Below the pieces are notes generated by a model. The model was given only the letters and a program-made list of their open reading frames with translations, was not told the DNA's origin and did not search any database. From assembly GCA_964568825.1 (NCBI GenBank), contig CAZMSA010000215.1, positions 1 through 5,540 on the forward strand: 5,540 nucleotides of DNA, read 5' to 3'. The DNA is from CAVVDT01 sp964568825 (GTDB lineage Bacteria; Pseudomonadota; Alphaproteobacteria; Rhizobiales; Aestuariivirgaceae). This document shows positions 1 to 5,540 of the stretch, one piece after another. Numbering within the stretch: the first letter of the stretch is position 1; each line of letters opens with the position of its first letter. A program made the position numbers and the translations under genes.

Positions 1-839
1 ATCTGGCCAATCTGGTCAACGAGGCCGCTCTGCTGGCGGCCCGGCGCTCGCGCCGCATGGTCACCCAGAAGGACATGGAAGATGCCAAGGACAAGGTGAT
101 GATGGGGGCCGAGCGGCGCTCCATGGCCATGTCGGAGGAAGAAAAGCGCAATACCGCCTATCACGAGGCAGGCCACGCCATCCTCGCTCTCAGCGTGCCG
201 GCGTCCGATCCCGTCCACAAGGCGACGATCATTCCGCGCGGCCGGGCGCTGGGCATGGTGATGCAGTTGCCCGAGGGCGACCGCTATTCCATGAAGTACA
301 AGCAGATGACGTCGCGACTCGCCATCATGATGGGCGGCCGGGTGGCCGAACAGCTTACTTTCGGCGACGACAACGTCACCTCCGGCGCCCAGTCCGATAT
401 CGACCAGGCGACCAAGCTCGCCCGCGCCATGGTCACCCGTTGGGGCTATTCCAAGGAACTGGGTCTGGTCGCCTATGGCGATAACCAGGAGGAGGTGTTC
501 CTCGGCCATTCGGTGGCGCGCCACCAGAACGTGTCGGAGGCCACCGCCCAGAAGATCGACGCTGAAATCCGTCGGCTGATCGAGGATGCCTATGCCACGG
601 CGCGCAAGATCCTCATCAGGAAGAAGAAGGATCTCGAGACGCTGGCGCAAGGGCTGCTCGAATACGAGACCCTGTCGGGCGACGAGATCCGCGATCTGCT
701 GAAGGGCAAGCCGCCGGTGCGTGGCGACGATGCCAGTGGCGGTCCGCAGGAAAAGAAGGCCTCCTCGGTGCCGGTGACCAACAAGCCCAAGCGCGGCGGG
801 CAGGGCACCGAAGACATGGAGCCACAGCCGCAGGGTTGA
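1..839 (+). CDS. ftsH: ATP-dependent zinc metalloprotease FtsH, C-terminal part (5' truncated by window)
   Basis: This is the C-terminal 278 residues of FtsH, the inner-membrane AAA+ protease that degrades misassembled membrane proteins and short-lived regulators. The reading frame enters at the window edge with the end of the AAA lid region (LANLVNEAALLAARR), then the linker DAKDKVMMGAERRS that is very typical of FtsH. The zinc-protease motif HEAGH lies at 162-176, giving two His ligands and the catalytic Glu. The third zinc ligand is probably the Asp of GAQSDIDQAT (codon 396-398). The family block MVTRWGYS follows, and the conserved helical end ETLSGDEIRDLL is intact. The last 35 or so residues are a hydrophilic, Gly/Pro/Lys-rich tail, usual and variable in this family. 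The N-terminal membrane segments and Walker motifs lie upstream of the window. The gene ends in TGA and is followed by folP 40 bases on with no visible terminator, so the two are probably co-transcribed. Confidence 0.97.
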   Translation, partial: LANLVNEAALLAARRSRRMVTQKDMEDAKDKVMMGAERRSMAMSEEEKRNTAYHEAGHAILALSVPASDPVHKATIIPRGRALGMVMQLPEGDRYSMKYKQMTSRLAIMMGGRVAEQLTFGDDNVTSGAQSDIDQATKLARAMVTRWGYSKELGLVAYGDNQEEVFLGHSVARHQNVSEATAQKIDAEIRRLIEDAYATARKILIRKKKDLETLAQGLLEYETLSGDEIRDLLKGKPPVRGDDASGGPQEKKASSVPVTNKPKRGGQGTEDMEPQPQG

Positions 840-879
840 GATACGGCGCGGCATCACTTGAGCGACGATTGGTTGATCG

Positions 880-1953
880 ATGAGCGATGGGCAGGCCTAC
901 CTGCGGCCGGCAGGTCTGTTGTGGGGCAGCGATGCCGCTGAAGCGGTAGCGACTGGCGATGCTGGCTATATCGCGGCGGGACCGGTGGCCTTCAATCGCA
1001 TCGAACTGCTGTTTCGCCAGGAGACGACGGTTTCGCGTTCCTGGCACAGCTTTTCCGACCTCCGGGCATCGCGGGATGGCGAGATCGCCGAACGACTTGA
1101 AAAGATCATGGCGCCGCGCTCATTGCCGTTCGGCCTCAAGAGCGGCCTTACCCATGTCATGGGCATTGTCAACGTGACGCCCGACAGCTTTTCCGACGGC
1201 GGCGAGACCCCCGATGCGGCCAGCGCCATCGAGCGCGGGCAGGCGCAGGCGGCTGCCGGTGCGGCCATTCTCGACATCGGCGGTGAATCCACCCGGCCCG
1301 GTTCGGAGCCAACACCGGCTGAGGAAGAACTGGTACGGGTCGTGCCGGTCCTCCAGGCGCTGGCGGGCGAGGGGTTTGCAGTTTCCTGCGATACGCGGCG
1401 GCCTCAGGTGATGACCGCCGCCGCCAGGGCAGGCGCCGGGTTGGTCAACGACATCACCGCGCTGGGCCACGATCCGGCCAGCATTGCAACGGTGCGCGAT
1501 CTCGACCTTCCCGCCGTCCTCATGCATACCCTGGGCGAGCCGCGCACCATGCAGCACAACCCCCAATATGACGACGTGGCGCTGGACGTCTTCGATTACC
1601 TGGAGGCGCGGATCGAGGCCTGCGAGGCGCAAGGCCTGGGGGCTGAACGGCTCATCGCCGATCCGGGCATCGGCTTCGGCAAGACATTTACCCACAATCT
1701 GGAATTGCTGGGACGCCTGACACTTTTCCACGGGCTCGGTGTGCCCTTGCTGATGGGGGCCTCGCGCAAGGCCTTCATCGGGGCGATCAGCGGGGAAAAG
1801 ATGGCTGGCCGCCGGGTGCCGGGCTCGCTGGCGGCGGCGGTTTATCTGGCCATGCAGGGCGTCGATATCGTTCGGGTCCACGATGTCGCCGAGACGGTGG
1901 CGGCACTGAAGGTATTTCGCGCGGCGGCACATAGTCGCGAGGTAACTTCTTGA
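880..1953 (+). CDS. folP: Dihydropteroate synthase with N-terminal extension
   Basis: FolP condenses 6-hydroxymethyl-7,8-dihydropterin diphosphate with p-aminobenzoate to give dihydropteroate; it is the cytosolic sulfonamide target. The catalytic TIM barrel begins near residue 91 and all family motifs are present: MGIVNVTPDSFSDGG (94-108), DIGGESTRPG (132-141, sulfonamide/pABA loop), SCDTRR (169-174), VNDI (189-192), DPGIGFGKT (261-269, pterin-binding Asp and Gly-rich loop), ASRK (294-297) and RVHDV (332-336, diphosphate-binding Arg/His). Nothing looks inactivated. The 357-residue product is about 75-90 longer than the usual 270-285. The extra N-terminus (AYLRPAGLLWG, then GPVAFNRIELLFRQ) resembles extensions I recall from alphaproteobacterial FolP. 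ATG 880 is the first possible start, since an in-frame TGA sits at 874-876, but it lacks a clear Shine-Dalgarno. An in-frame ATG at 1108 would give a standard 281-residue enzyme, also with only a weak purine stretch (gaaaag) upstream. It lies between ftsH and glmM, as in E. coli. Confidence 0.95.
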   Translation: MSDGQAYLRPAGLLWGSDAAEAVATGDAGYIAAGPVAFNRIELLFRQETTVSRSWHSFSDLRASRDGEIAERLEKIMAPRSLPFGLKSGLTHVMGIVNVTPDSFSDGGETPDAASAIERGQAQAAAGAAILDIGGESTRPGSEPTPAEEELVRVVPVLQALAGEGFAVSCDTRRPQVMTAAARAGAGLVNDITALGHDPASIATVRDLDLPAVLMHTLGEPRTMQHNPQYDDVALDVFDYLEARIEACEAQGLGAERLIADPGIGFGKTFTHNLELLGRLTLFHGLGVPLLMGASRKAFIGAISGEKMAGRRVPGSLAAAVYLAMQGVDIVRVHDVAETVAALKVFRAAAHSREVTS

Positions 1954-1960
1954 TCCATCG

Positions 1961-1988
1961 TTTACTTGCGTATGGTAAGGACTATTCT
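1961..1988 (+). promoter_or_regulatory. Weak candidate sigma-70-type promoter ahead of glmM
   Basis: The 87-base folP-glmM gap contains TTTACT (1961-1966) and TATTCT (1983-1988) separated by 16 bases, each matching the consensus hexamers at 4 of 6 positions. The stretch is more AT-rich than its surroundings. It could give glmM some expression independent of ftsH-folP. Matches of this quality occur by chance, so it is only a candidate; simple read-through from folP is equally possible. Confidence 0.2.
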
Positions 1989-2040
1989 GTGATGCGGGGT
2001 GTGAAGTATCTTCTTGCGACGACAAGGGCAGTGGGAATCC

Positions 2041-3390
2041 ATGCCGGGTAACAAGTATTTTGGAACGGACGGTATCCGTGGGCGCGCCAACGGTTGGCCC
2101 ATGAACGCCGAAACGGCGTTGAAGGTCGGCATGGCGGCGGGCAGCTTCTTTATCACCGGCGATCACCGCCACCGGGTGGTGATCGGCAAGGATACGCGGC
2201 TTTCCGGCTACATGATCGAACAGGCGCTGTCGGCGGGTTTCCTGTCGGTGGGCATGGATGTTTTCCTGTTCGGCCCGCTGCCGACCCCGGCGATTGCCAT
2301 GCTCACCCGTTCGCTGAGGGCCGATCTCGGGGTGATGATCTCAGCCTCGCACAACCCCTTCGATGACAACGGCATCAAGCTGTTCGGCCCCGACGGCTAC
2401 AAGCTCTCCGACGAGCGCGAAGCCGAAATAGAAAAGCTCATCGACAATCCGGCGAACATCACCCTTGCCGAGCCCGTCGCGCTGGGGCGCGCCAAGCGTA
2501 TCGAGGATGCCCAGGCGCGCTACATCGAATTCGCCAAGCGCACCTTTCCCAAGGATCTGCGGCTCGAAGGCCTGAGGATCGTGATCGATTGCGCCAACGG
2601 CGCCGCCTACCGCGTGGCGCCGGCGGCATTATGGGAACTGGGGGCTGAGGTGATCGCCATCGGCACCGACCCCAACGGCTTCAACATCAACGAAAAATGT
2701 GGATCGACCGCTCCGCAGCGCATGTGCGAGAAAGTGCGCGAAATGCGTGCCGACATCGGCATCGCCCTTGACGGCGATGCCGACCGGGTGATCCTCGCCG
2801 ATGAGCATGGCGAACTGATCGACGGCGATCAGGTGATGGGGCTCATTGCCAATTCGTGGGCCGAGGCGGGCCGTCTCAAGGGCCGCGGCATCGTTGCTAC
2901 GGTGATGAGCAACCTGGGGCTGGAACGGCATCTGGCCAAGCTCGGCCTGACGCTCGAACGCACCCGGGTAGGCGATCGCTATGTGGTCGAGCACATGCGC
3001 ACCCATGGCTTCAATATCGGCGGCGAACAGTCCGGCCATATCGTTCTGTCGGATTTCTCCACCACCGGGGACGGCCTGATCGCGGCCTTGCAGGTGCTGG
3101 CGGTGGTGACCGCTTCAGGCAAGCCGGTGAGCGAGGCCTGCAAGATCTTCACGCCGCTGCCGCAGGTGTTGCAGAACGCCCGTTTCCGTTCCGGCAAGCC
3201 GTTGGAGCAGGCGCCGGTGAAAGAGGCCATCGCGGCCGCCGAAGCGCGCCTCAACGGCCACGGCCGGCTGGTCATCCGCCCGTCGGGTACCGAACCGCTA
3301 ATCCGGGTCATGGCGGAAGGCGATGACGAAAAGCTGGTCCGCCGGCTGGTCAGCGAACTGGTGGACGTCATCGAGCACGAGGCCGTCTGA
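2041..3390 (+). CDS. glmM: Phosphoglucosamine mutase
   Basis: GlmM interconverts glucosamine-6-phosphate and glucosamine-1-phosphate, the step between GlmS and GlmU on the way to UDP-GlcNAc for peptidoglycan and lipopolysaccharide. The 449-residue product has the normal family length. Signatures in order: KYFGTDGIRGRAN at the N-terminus; the phosphoserine loop ISASHNP, with the phosphorylated Ser at residue 103; the metal-binding loop DGDADR (244-249); the sugar-binding loop GGEQSGH (327-333); and the phosphate-binding loop RPSGTEP (413-419) in the C-terminal domain. These place it in the GlmM branch of the alpha-D-phosphohexomutase family rather than PGM/PMM. ATG 2041 is chosen because KYFGTDGIRG normally lies within the first few residues; a TTG at 2014 in the same frame would add nine residues of no family character. 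The upstream sequence (aaggg at 2024-2028, gtggga at 2031-2036) is only a fair ribosome binding site. It closes the ftsH-folP-glmM cluster. Confidence 0.97.
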   Translation: MPGNKYFGTDGIRGRANGWPMNAETALKVGMAAGSFFITGDHRHRVVIGKDTRLSGYMIEQALSAGFLSVGMDVFLFGPLPTPAIAMLTRSLRADLGVMISASHNPFDDNGIKLFGPDGYKLSDEREAEIEKLIDNPANITLAEPVALGRAKRIEDAQARYIEFAKRTFPKDLRLEGLRIVIDCANGAAYRVAPAALWELGAEVIAIGTDPNGFNINEKCGSTAPQRMCEKVREMRADIGIALDGDADRVILADEHGELIDGDQVMGLIANSWAEAGRLKGRGIVATVMSNLGLERHLAKLGLTLERTRVGDRYVVEHMRTHGFNIGGEQSGHIVLSDFSTTGDGLIAALQVLAVVTASGKPVSEACKIFTPLPQVLQNARFRSGKPLEQAPVKEAIAAAEARLNGHGRLVIRPSGTEPLIRVMAEGDDEKLVRRLVSELVDVIEHEAV

Positions 3391-3423
3391 GGCGGCTGCG
3401 GCTCCCCCATCCATCCCCCCACT

Positions 3424-3516
3424 GTGTCATCCTCGGGCTTGACCCGAGGATACAGAGCACACGGCAAGGCTTCAGCGTTTGGCTCCTGGGTCCGCGGTCG
3501 AGCCCGAGGATGACAC
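3424..3516. repeat. Nested REP/BIME-like intergenic palindrome
   Basis: Two 21-base arms, 3424-3444 and 3496-3516, are inverted copies that match at 20 of 21 positions (core TCATCCTCGGGC) and are separated by 51 bases. The left side also folds on itself: 3429-3437 (atcctcggg) pairs perfectly with 3443-3451 (cccgaggat) around a 5-base loop. The right side forms a poorer hairpin, with 3484-3490 against 3504-3510 giving 6 of 7 pairs. This two-hairpin, mutually complementary plan is that of bacterial REP/BIME-type elements. Sequences of the form TCATCCTCGGG...CCCGAGGATGA are, to my recollection, dispersed between genes in many Hyphomicrobiales genomes. It begins 33 bases after the glmM stop. It may stabilise the glmM mRNA 3' end or hinder transcription, but there is no T-tract, so it is not a standard intrinsic terminator. 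The 93 bases contain no convincing gene. Confidence 0.8.
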
Positions 3517-3546
3517 GAGACGGGTGGCGGCGGAGCGACAGAACTG

Positions 3547-3573
3547 CCCCCCCTTTCCCTGTTTTCCCTTCCC
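3547..3573 (+). other. Pyrimidine tract in the glmM-serC gap
   Basis: A run of 27 bases with only one purine (g at 3561), beginning with seven consecutive C. It lies between the REP-like element and the serC promoter region, in a part of the gap where I see no gene. C-rich, G-poor RNA is the kind of sequence that Rho favours, so it could mark the end of the glmM transcript, but this is inference from composition alone. Confidence 0.3.
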
Positions 3574-3591
3574 GCAACGTCGGAATGCGAC

Positions 3592-3608
3592 CTTTTGGCA
3601 TCCAAAAG
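3592..3608. promoter_or_regulatory. Perfect 7-bp palindrome upstream of the serC promoter, possible operator
   Basis: cttttgg and ccaaaag are perfect inverted copies around a 3-base centre (cat). The site ends 10 bases before the candidate -35 hexamer of serC, a typical place for an activator or repressor site. It has no T-tract and is not preceded closely by a gene, so a terminator role is unlikely. The binding protein, if any, cannot be named from the sequence. Confidence 0.35.
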
Positions 3609-3618
3609 CGAATTGCGC

Positions 3619-3647
3619 TTGACCCGTCAGCGGGTCTCGGCTAGCGC
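3619..3647 (+). promoter_or_regulatory. Candidate serC-serA promoter
   Basis: TTGACC (3619-3624), preceded by C to give the CTTGAC form common in alphaproteobacterial promoters, is a strong -35. Seventeen bases later comes TAGCGC (3642-3647), a poor -10 that keeps only the leading TA. Initiation would fall near 3653-3656 (gggaca), just ahead of the first hairpin of the serC leader, which supports the placement. A perfect inverted repeat (gacccg at 3621-3626, cgggtc at 3631-3636, loop tcag) overlaps the -35 and spacer and could be an operator or only a chance palindrome. Confidence 0.4.
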
Positions 3648-3660
3648 TCGTGGCGGGACA

Positions 3661-3702
3661 CCCCTCCCCAACGAGGGGCAATCATCTGTAAGGATGAATA
3701 AC
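3661..3702 (+). ncRNA. serC leader RNA (serC motif), two hairpins masking the serC ribosome binding site
   Basis: Two hairpins lie directly before serC. The first pairs cccctc (3661-3666) with gagggg (3673-3678) perfectly around a 6-base loop. The second pairs tcatct (3682-3687) with ggatga (3692-3697), with one closing U-G pair, around GUAA (3688-3691), a GNRA tetraloop. The 3' strand of the second stem contains the GGA core of the serC Shine-Dalgarno (aagga, 3690-3694). This matches the published description of the alphaproteobacterial serC motif: a leader upstream of serC-serA whose last stem overlaps the ribosome binding site (Corbino and co-workers, 2005). Translation of serC would be low while the stem is closed. 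The ligand or factor that opens it is not evident here and, as far as I know, not established. The assignment rests on structure and position, not on a covariance-model search. Confidence 0.72.
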
Positions 3703-4854
3703 ATGACCATCTCTCAACCGGCCGCCAGGCCGGCGCGTGCGTACTTCTCCTCAGGCCCTTGCGCCAAGATCCCCGGCTGGTCGCCAGACCTCCTCTCAAA
3801 CACCCTCATCGGCCGCTCGCATCGCTCAAGCGAGGGCAAGACCCGCCTAAAGCGGGCCATCGCGCTCACCCGCGAGGTGCTGCGGGTGCCCTCGGGCCAC
3901 CTCATCGCCATCGTGCCGGCCTCCGATACCGGCGCGGTGGAACTCGCCCTGTGGCACCTGCTGGGCTCCCGCGGGGTCGACCTCGTGGCCTGGGAGAGCT
4001 TTGGGGAGGGCTGGGTCACCGACGTGATGAAGCAACTGAAGCTCACCGACACCCGCACCATCCGCGCCGACTACGGCTTGTTGCCCGATCTCGCTTCCGT
4101 CGACTTTAACCGCGACGTGGTGTTCACCTGGAACGGCACCACCTCGGGCGTCCGTGTGCCGGACGGCGACTGGATCGCCGCCGATCGCTCCGGCCTCACC
4201 ATCTGCGATGCCACCTCGGCGGCCTTTGCCCAGCGGCTCGACTTTCAAAAGCTCGATGTGGTGACCTTTTCCTGGCAGAAGGTCTTGGGCGGTGAGGCGG
4301 CGCACGGCATGTTGATCTTATCACCGCGAGCGGTGGAGCGGCTGGAGGCCCATACCCCTCAATGGCCCATGCCAAAGCTTTTTCGGCTCACCAAGGCCGG
4401 CAAGCTGAACGCCGCCATCTTCGAGGGCGAGACCATCAACACGCCCTCCATGCTGTGCGTGGAGGATTATATCGTGGCGCTGGAATGGGCCAGGCGCCAG
4501 GGCGGCCTCGATGGGCTCATCGCCCGCGCCGACGCCAATGCGGCGGTGATCCACGACTGGGTGGCGCGCACTGAGTGGATCGAGAACCTGGCAATCGATC
4601 CTGCGACCCGCTCCAATACCTCGGTGTGCCTGAAACTGTCGGCCGATGCAGTGGAGCGCCTGGGGGCGGAGGCGGCGTCGGCGGTGCCCAAGAAGATGGC
4701 AAAGATGCTGGAGGCCGAGGGTGTCGCCTACGACATCGGCTCCTATCGCGATGCCCCTGCGGGCCTGCGCATCTGGTGCGGCGCCACCGTCGAGAAAAGC
4801 GATCTCGAGGCGCTGATCCCGTGGCTGGAGTGGGCCTTTTCCGCAGCCGTTTGA
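3703..4854 (+). CDS. serC: Phosphoserine aminotransferase, alphaproteobacterial type
   Basis: SerC is a cytosolic PLP enzyme that transfers the amino group of glutamate to 3-phosphohydroxypyruvate, giving O-phosphoserine; the family also acts in pyridoxal phosphate synthesis in some bacteria. The 383-residue product is a class V (fold type I) aminotransferase. Visible features are FSSGPCAK (15-22) at the substrate-binding N-terminus, PASDTGAVE (72-80), WNGTTSGVR (143-151), DATSAAF (169-175) with the Asp expected to contact the PLP ring nitrogen, SWQKVLGG with the Schiff-base Lys at 193, NTPSMLCVEDYI (246-257), and the closing RIWCGATVE (356-364). This wording fits the alphaproteobacterial SerC subfamily better than the shorter E. 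coli type. ATG 3703 is preferred: AAGGA (3690-3694) lies 8 bases upstream. The in-frame ATG at 3694 overlaps that site, and the frame stays open to 3595 without family sequence. serA follows after 44 bases. Confidence 0.97.
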   Translation: MTISQPAARPARAYFSSGPCAKIPGWSPDLLSNTLIGRSHRSSEGKTRLKRAIALTREVLRVPSGHLIAIVPASDTGAVELALWHLLGSRGVDLVAWESFGEGWVTDVMKQLKLTDTRTIRADYGLLPDLASVDFNRDVVFTWNGTTSGVRVPDGDWIAADRSGLTICDATSAAFAQRLDFQKLDVVTFSWQKVLGGEAAHGMLILSPRAVERLEAHTPQWPMPKLFRLTKAGKLNAAIFEGETINTPSMLCVEDYIVALEWARRQGGLDGLIARADANAAVIHDWVARTEWIENLAIDPATRSNTSVCLKLSADAVERLGAEAASAVPKKMAKMLEAEGVAYDIGSYRDAPAGLRIWCGATVEKSDLEALIPWLEWAFSAAV

Positions 4855-4886
4855 ATCGCTTGACAGCCGTTTTTCAAGTCATCTTT

Positions 4887-4893
4887 GAGGAGA
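4887..4893 (+). promoter_or_regulatory. Strong ribosome binding site of serA
   Basis: GAGGAGA lies 5 bases before ATG 4899 and fixes the serA start. It is the clearest Shine-Dalgarno in the window, in contrast to the weak site of folP and the structured site of serC, so serA can be translated independently of serC. No promoter or terminator is evident in the 44-base serC-serA gap. Confidence 0.7.
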
Positions 4894-4898
4894 GCCCC

Positions 4899-5540
4899 AT
4901 GGCACCCCGCGTTCTCATTTCCGACAAGCTCAGCCCCGCCGCCGTCGATGTGTTCAAGGCGCGCGGCATCGAGGTCGACTATCGTCCCGATCTTGGCAAG
5001 GACAAGGAGGCCTTCGCCGCCGCCGTGGCTGATGTCGACGGCCTTGCCATTCGCTCGGCGAGCAAGGTCACGGCCAAGGTCATCGCCGCCGCCCCGCGCC
5101 TGAAGGTCATCGGCCGAGCGGGGATCGGTGTCGACAACATCGACGTGGCCGCCGCCACCCAGCGCGGCATCATCGTCATGAACACGCCTTTGGGCAATGC
5201 CGTCACCACGGCCGAGCACGCCATTGCCATGATGATGGCGCTGGCCCGCCAGATCCCGCTCGCCAACCAGTCGACCAAGGCGGGCAAGTGGGAGAAGAAC
5301 CGCTTCATGGGGGTGGAGCTGTTCCACAAGACGCTGGGGCTCATCGGCTGCGGCAATATCGGTTCCATCGTCGCCGACCGGGCTCTGGGACTGCAGATGA
5401 AGGTGATCGCCTACGATCCCTACCTGACACCGGAGCGGGCCGTCGAGATCGGGGTGGAAAAGGTCGATTTCGACCAGCTTGTGGCGCGCGCGGATGTGGT
5501 TTCCGTGCACACCCCGCTCACCGACAAGACCCGCAACATC
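4899..5540 (+). CDS. serA: D-3-phosphoglycerate dehydrogenase, N-terminal part (3' truncated by window)
   Basis: SerA catalyses the first committed step of serine synthesis, NAD-dependent oxidation of 3-phosphoglycerate to 3-phosphohydroxypyruvate, the substrate of SerC. The first 214 residues are visible, open to the window edge with no stop. Residues 1-100 form the split substrate-binding domain, with IRSASKVT (51-58), IGRAGIGVDNID (71-82) and NTPLGNAVTTAEHA (95-108), all typical of the family. The Rossmann nucleotide-binding motif GLIGCGNIG spans 147-155, and the Asp of AYDPY (173) is expected to bind the NAD ribose and favour NAD over NADP. VHTPLT near the end is the expected active-site strand. 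The catalytic Arg, Glu and His and any C-terminal ACT or intervening domain lie beyond the window, so the SerA type and serine feedback cannot be judged. It is the second gene of the serC-serA pair and is probably governed by the same leader-bearing transcript. Confidence 0.96.
   Translation, partial: MAPRVLISDKLSPAAVDVFKARGIEVDYRPDLGKDKEAFAAAVADVDGLAIRSASKVTAKVIAAAPRLKVIGRAGIGVDNIDVAAATQRGIIVMNTPLGNAVTTAEHAIAMMMALARQIPLANQSTKAGKWEKNRFMGVELFHKTLGLIGCGNIGSIVADRALGLQMKVIAYDPYLTPERAVEIGVEKVDFDQLVARADVVSVHTPLTDKTRNI

Noticed and set aside
2014..2040. Extension of glmM to a TTG at 2014.
   Set aside because: GlmM proteins begin a few residues before KYFGTDGIRG, which fits ATG 2041.
1120..2172. A 350-codon open frame on the minus strand, opposite folP and running into glmM.
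   Set aside because: The translation has no family motif, is rich in His, Arg and Gly in the way of antisense frames of high-GC genes, and lies fully over well-supported genes on the + strand.
3429..3451. The perfect 9-bp hairpin after glmM as an intrinsic terminator.
   Set aside because: No T-tract follows on the + strand, and the hairpin is half of a larger paired repeat, which explains it better.
3368..3681. Several short minus-strand frames across the glmM-serC gap.
   Set aside because: They read through the palindromic repeat and the pyrimidine tract, show no protein-like composition and have no convincing start context.
3595..3702. Upstream extension of the serC frame from a TTG at 3595.
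   Set aside because: The extra 36 residues would translate the promoter and leader hairpins and have no counterpart that I recognise in SerC; AAGGA with good spacing supports ATG 3703.
4844..4872. A 9-base direct repeat (cagccgttt at 4844-4852 and 4864-4872) spanning the serC stop.
   Set aside because: It is short, has only two copies and shows no link to a known site; a chance or small local duplication is enough to explain it.
4743..5510. A 255-codon open frame on the minus strand opposite the end of serC and most of serA.
   Set aside because: It is a low-complexity His/Asp/Gly-rich shadow of serA, whose own frame shows every expected motif.
1..5540. A novel defence, mobile or biosynthetic system.
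   Set aside because: All five genes are recognisable housekeeping genes with intact motifs, uniform high GC and conserved neighbours; only the regulatory gap before serC holds unexplained structure.

Overview
The window is about 5.5 kb of high-GC, densely coding DNA with every recognisable gene on the + strand. Protein signatures point to an alphaproteobacterium, most likely of the order Hyphomicrobiales (Rhizobiales). The evidence is the alphaproteobacterial type of SerC, a serC-serA pair preceded by a two-hairpin leader that looks like the alphaproteobacterial serC RNA motif, a folP with an N-terminal extension, and a palindromic repeat whose arms read like the TCATCCTCGGG-type intergenic repeats common in that order. 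A Devosia-like lineage is my impression only; no marker in the window settles it.

Layout: the 3' part of ftsH (1-839) is followed after 40 bases by folP (880-1953) and after 87 bases by glmM (2041-3390). This ftsH-folP-glmM order is the same as in E. coli. A 312-base non-coding gap (3391-3702) then holds a nested REP-like palindrome, a pyrimidine-rich tract, two further short palindromes, a candidate promoter and the serC leader RNA. After it come serC (3703-4854) and, 44 bases on, the 5' part of serA (4899 to the window end).

Function: the first block joins membrane protein quality control (FtsH), folate synthesis (FolP) and amino-sugar supply for peptidoglycan and LPS (GlmM). The second block covers the first two enzymatic steps of serine synthesis from 3-phosphoglycerate: SerA oxidises it to 3-phosphohydroxypyruvate and SerC transaminates that to phosphoserine. 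Serine also feeds one-carbon units onto tetrahydrofolate, a loose metabolic link to folP, but the gap and separate leader suggest the blocks are transcribed independently.

I see no mobile element, CRISPR array, tRNA or rRNA, and nothing convincing as an undescribed system. The parts most worth a second look are the serC 5' region, the nested palindrome and the choice of folP start.
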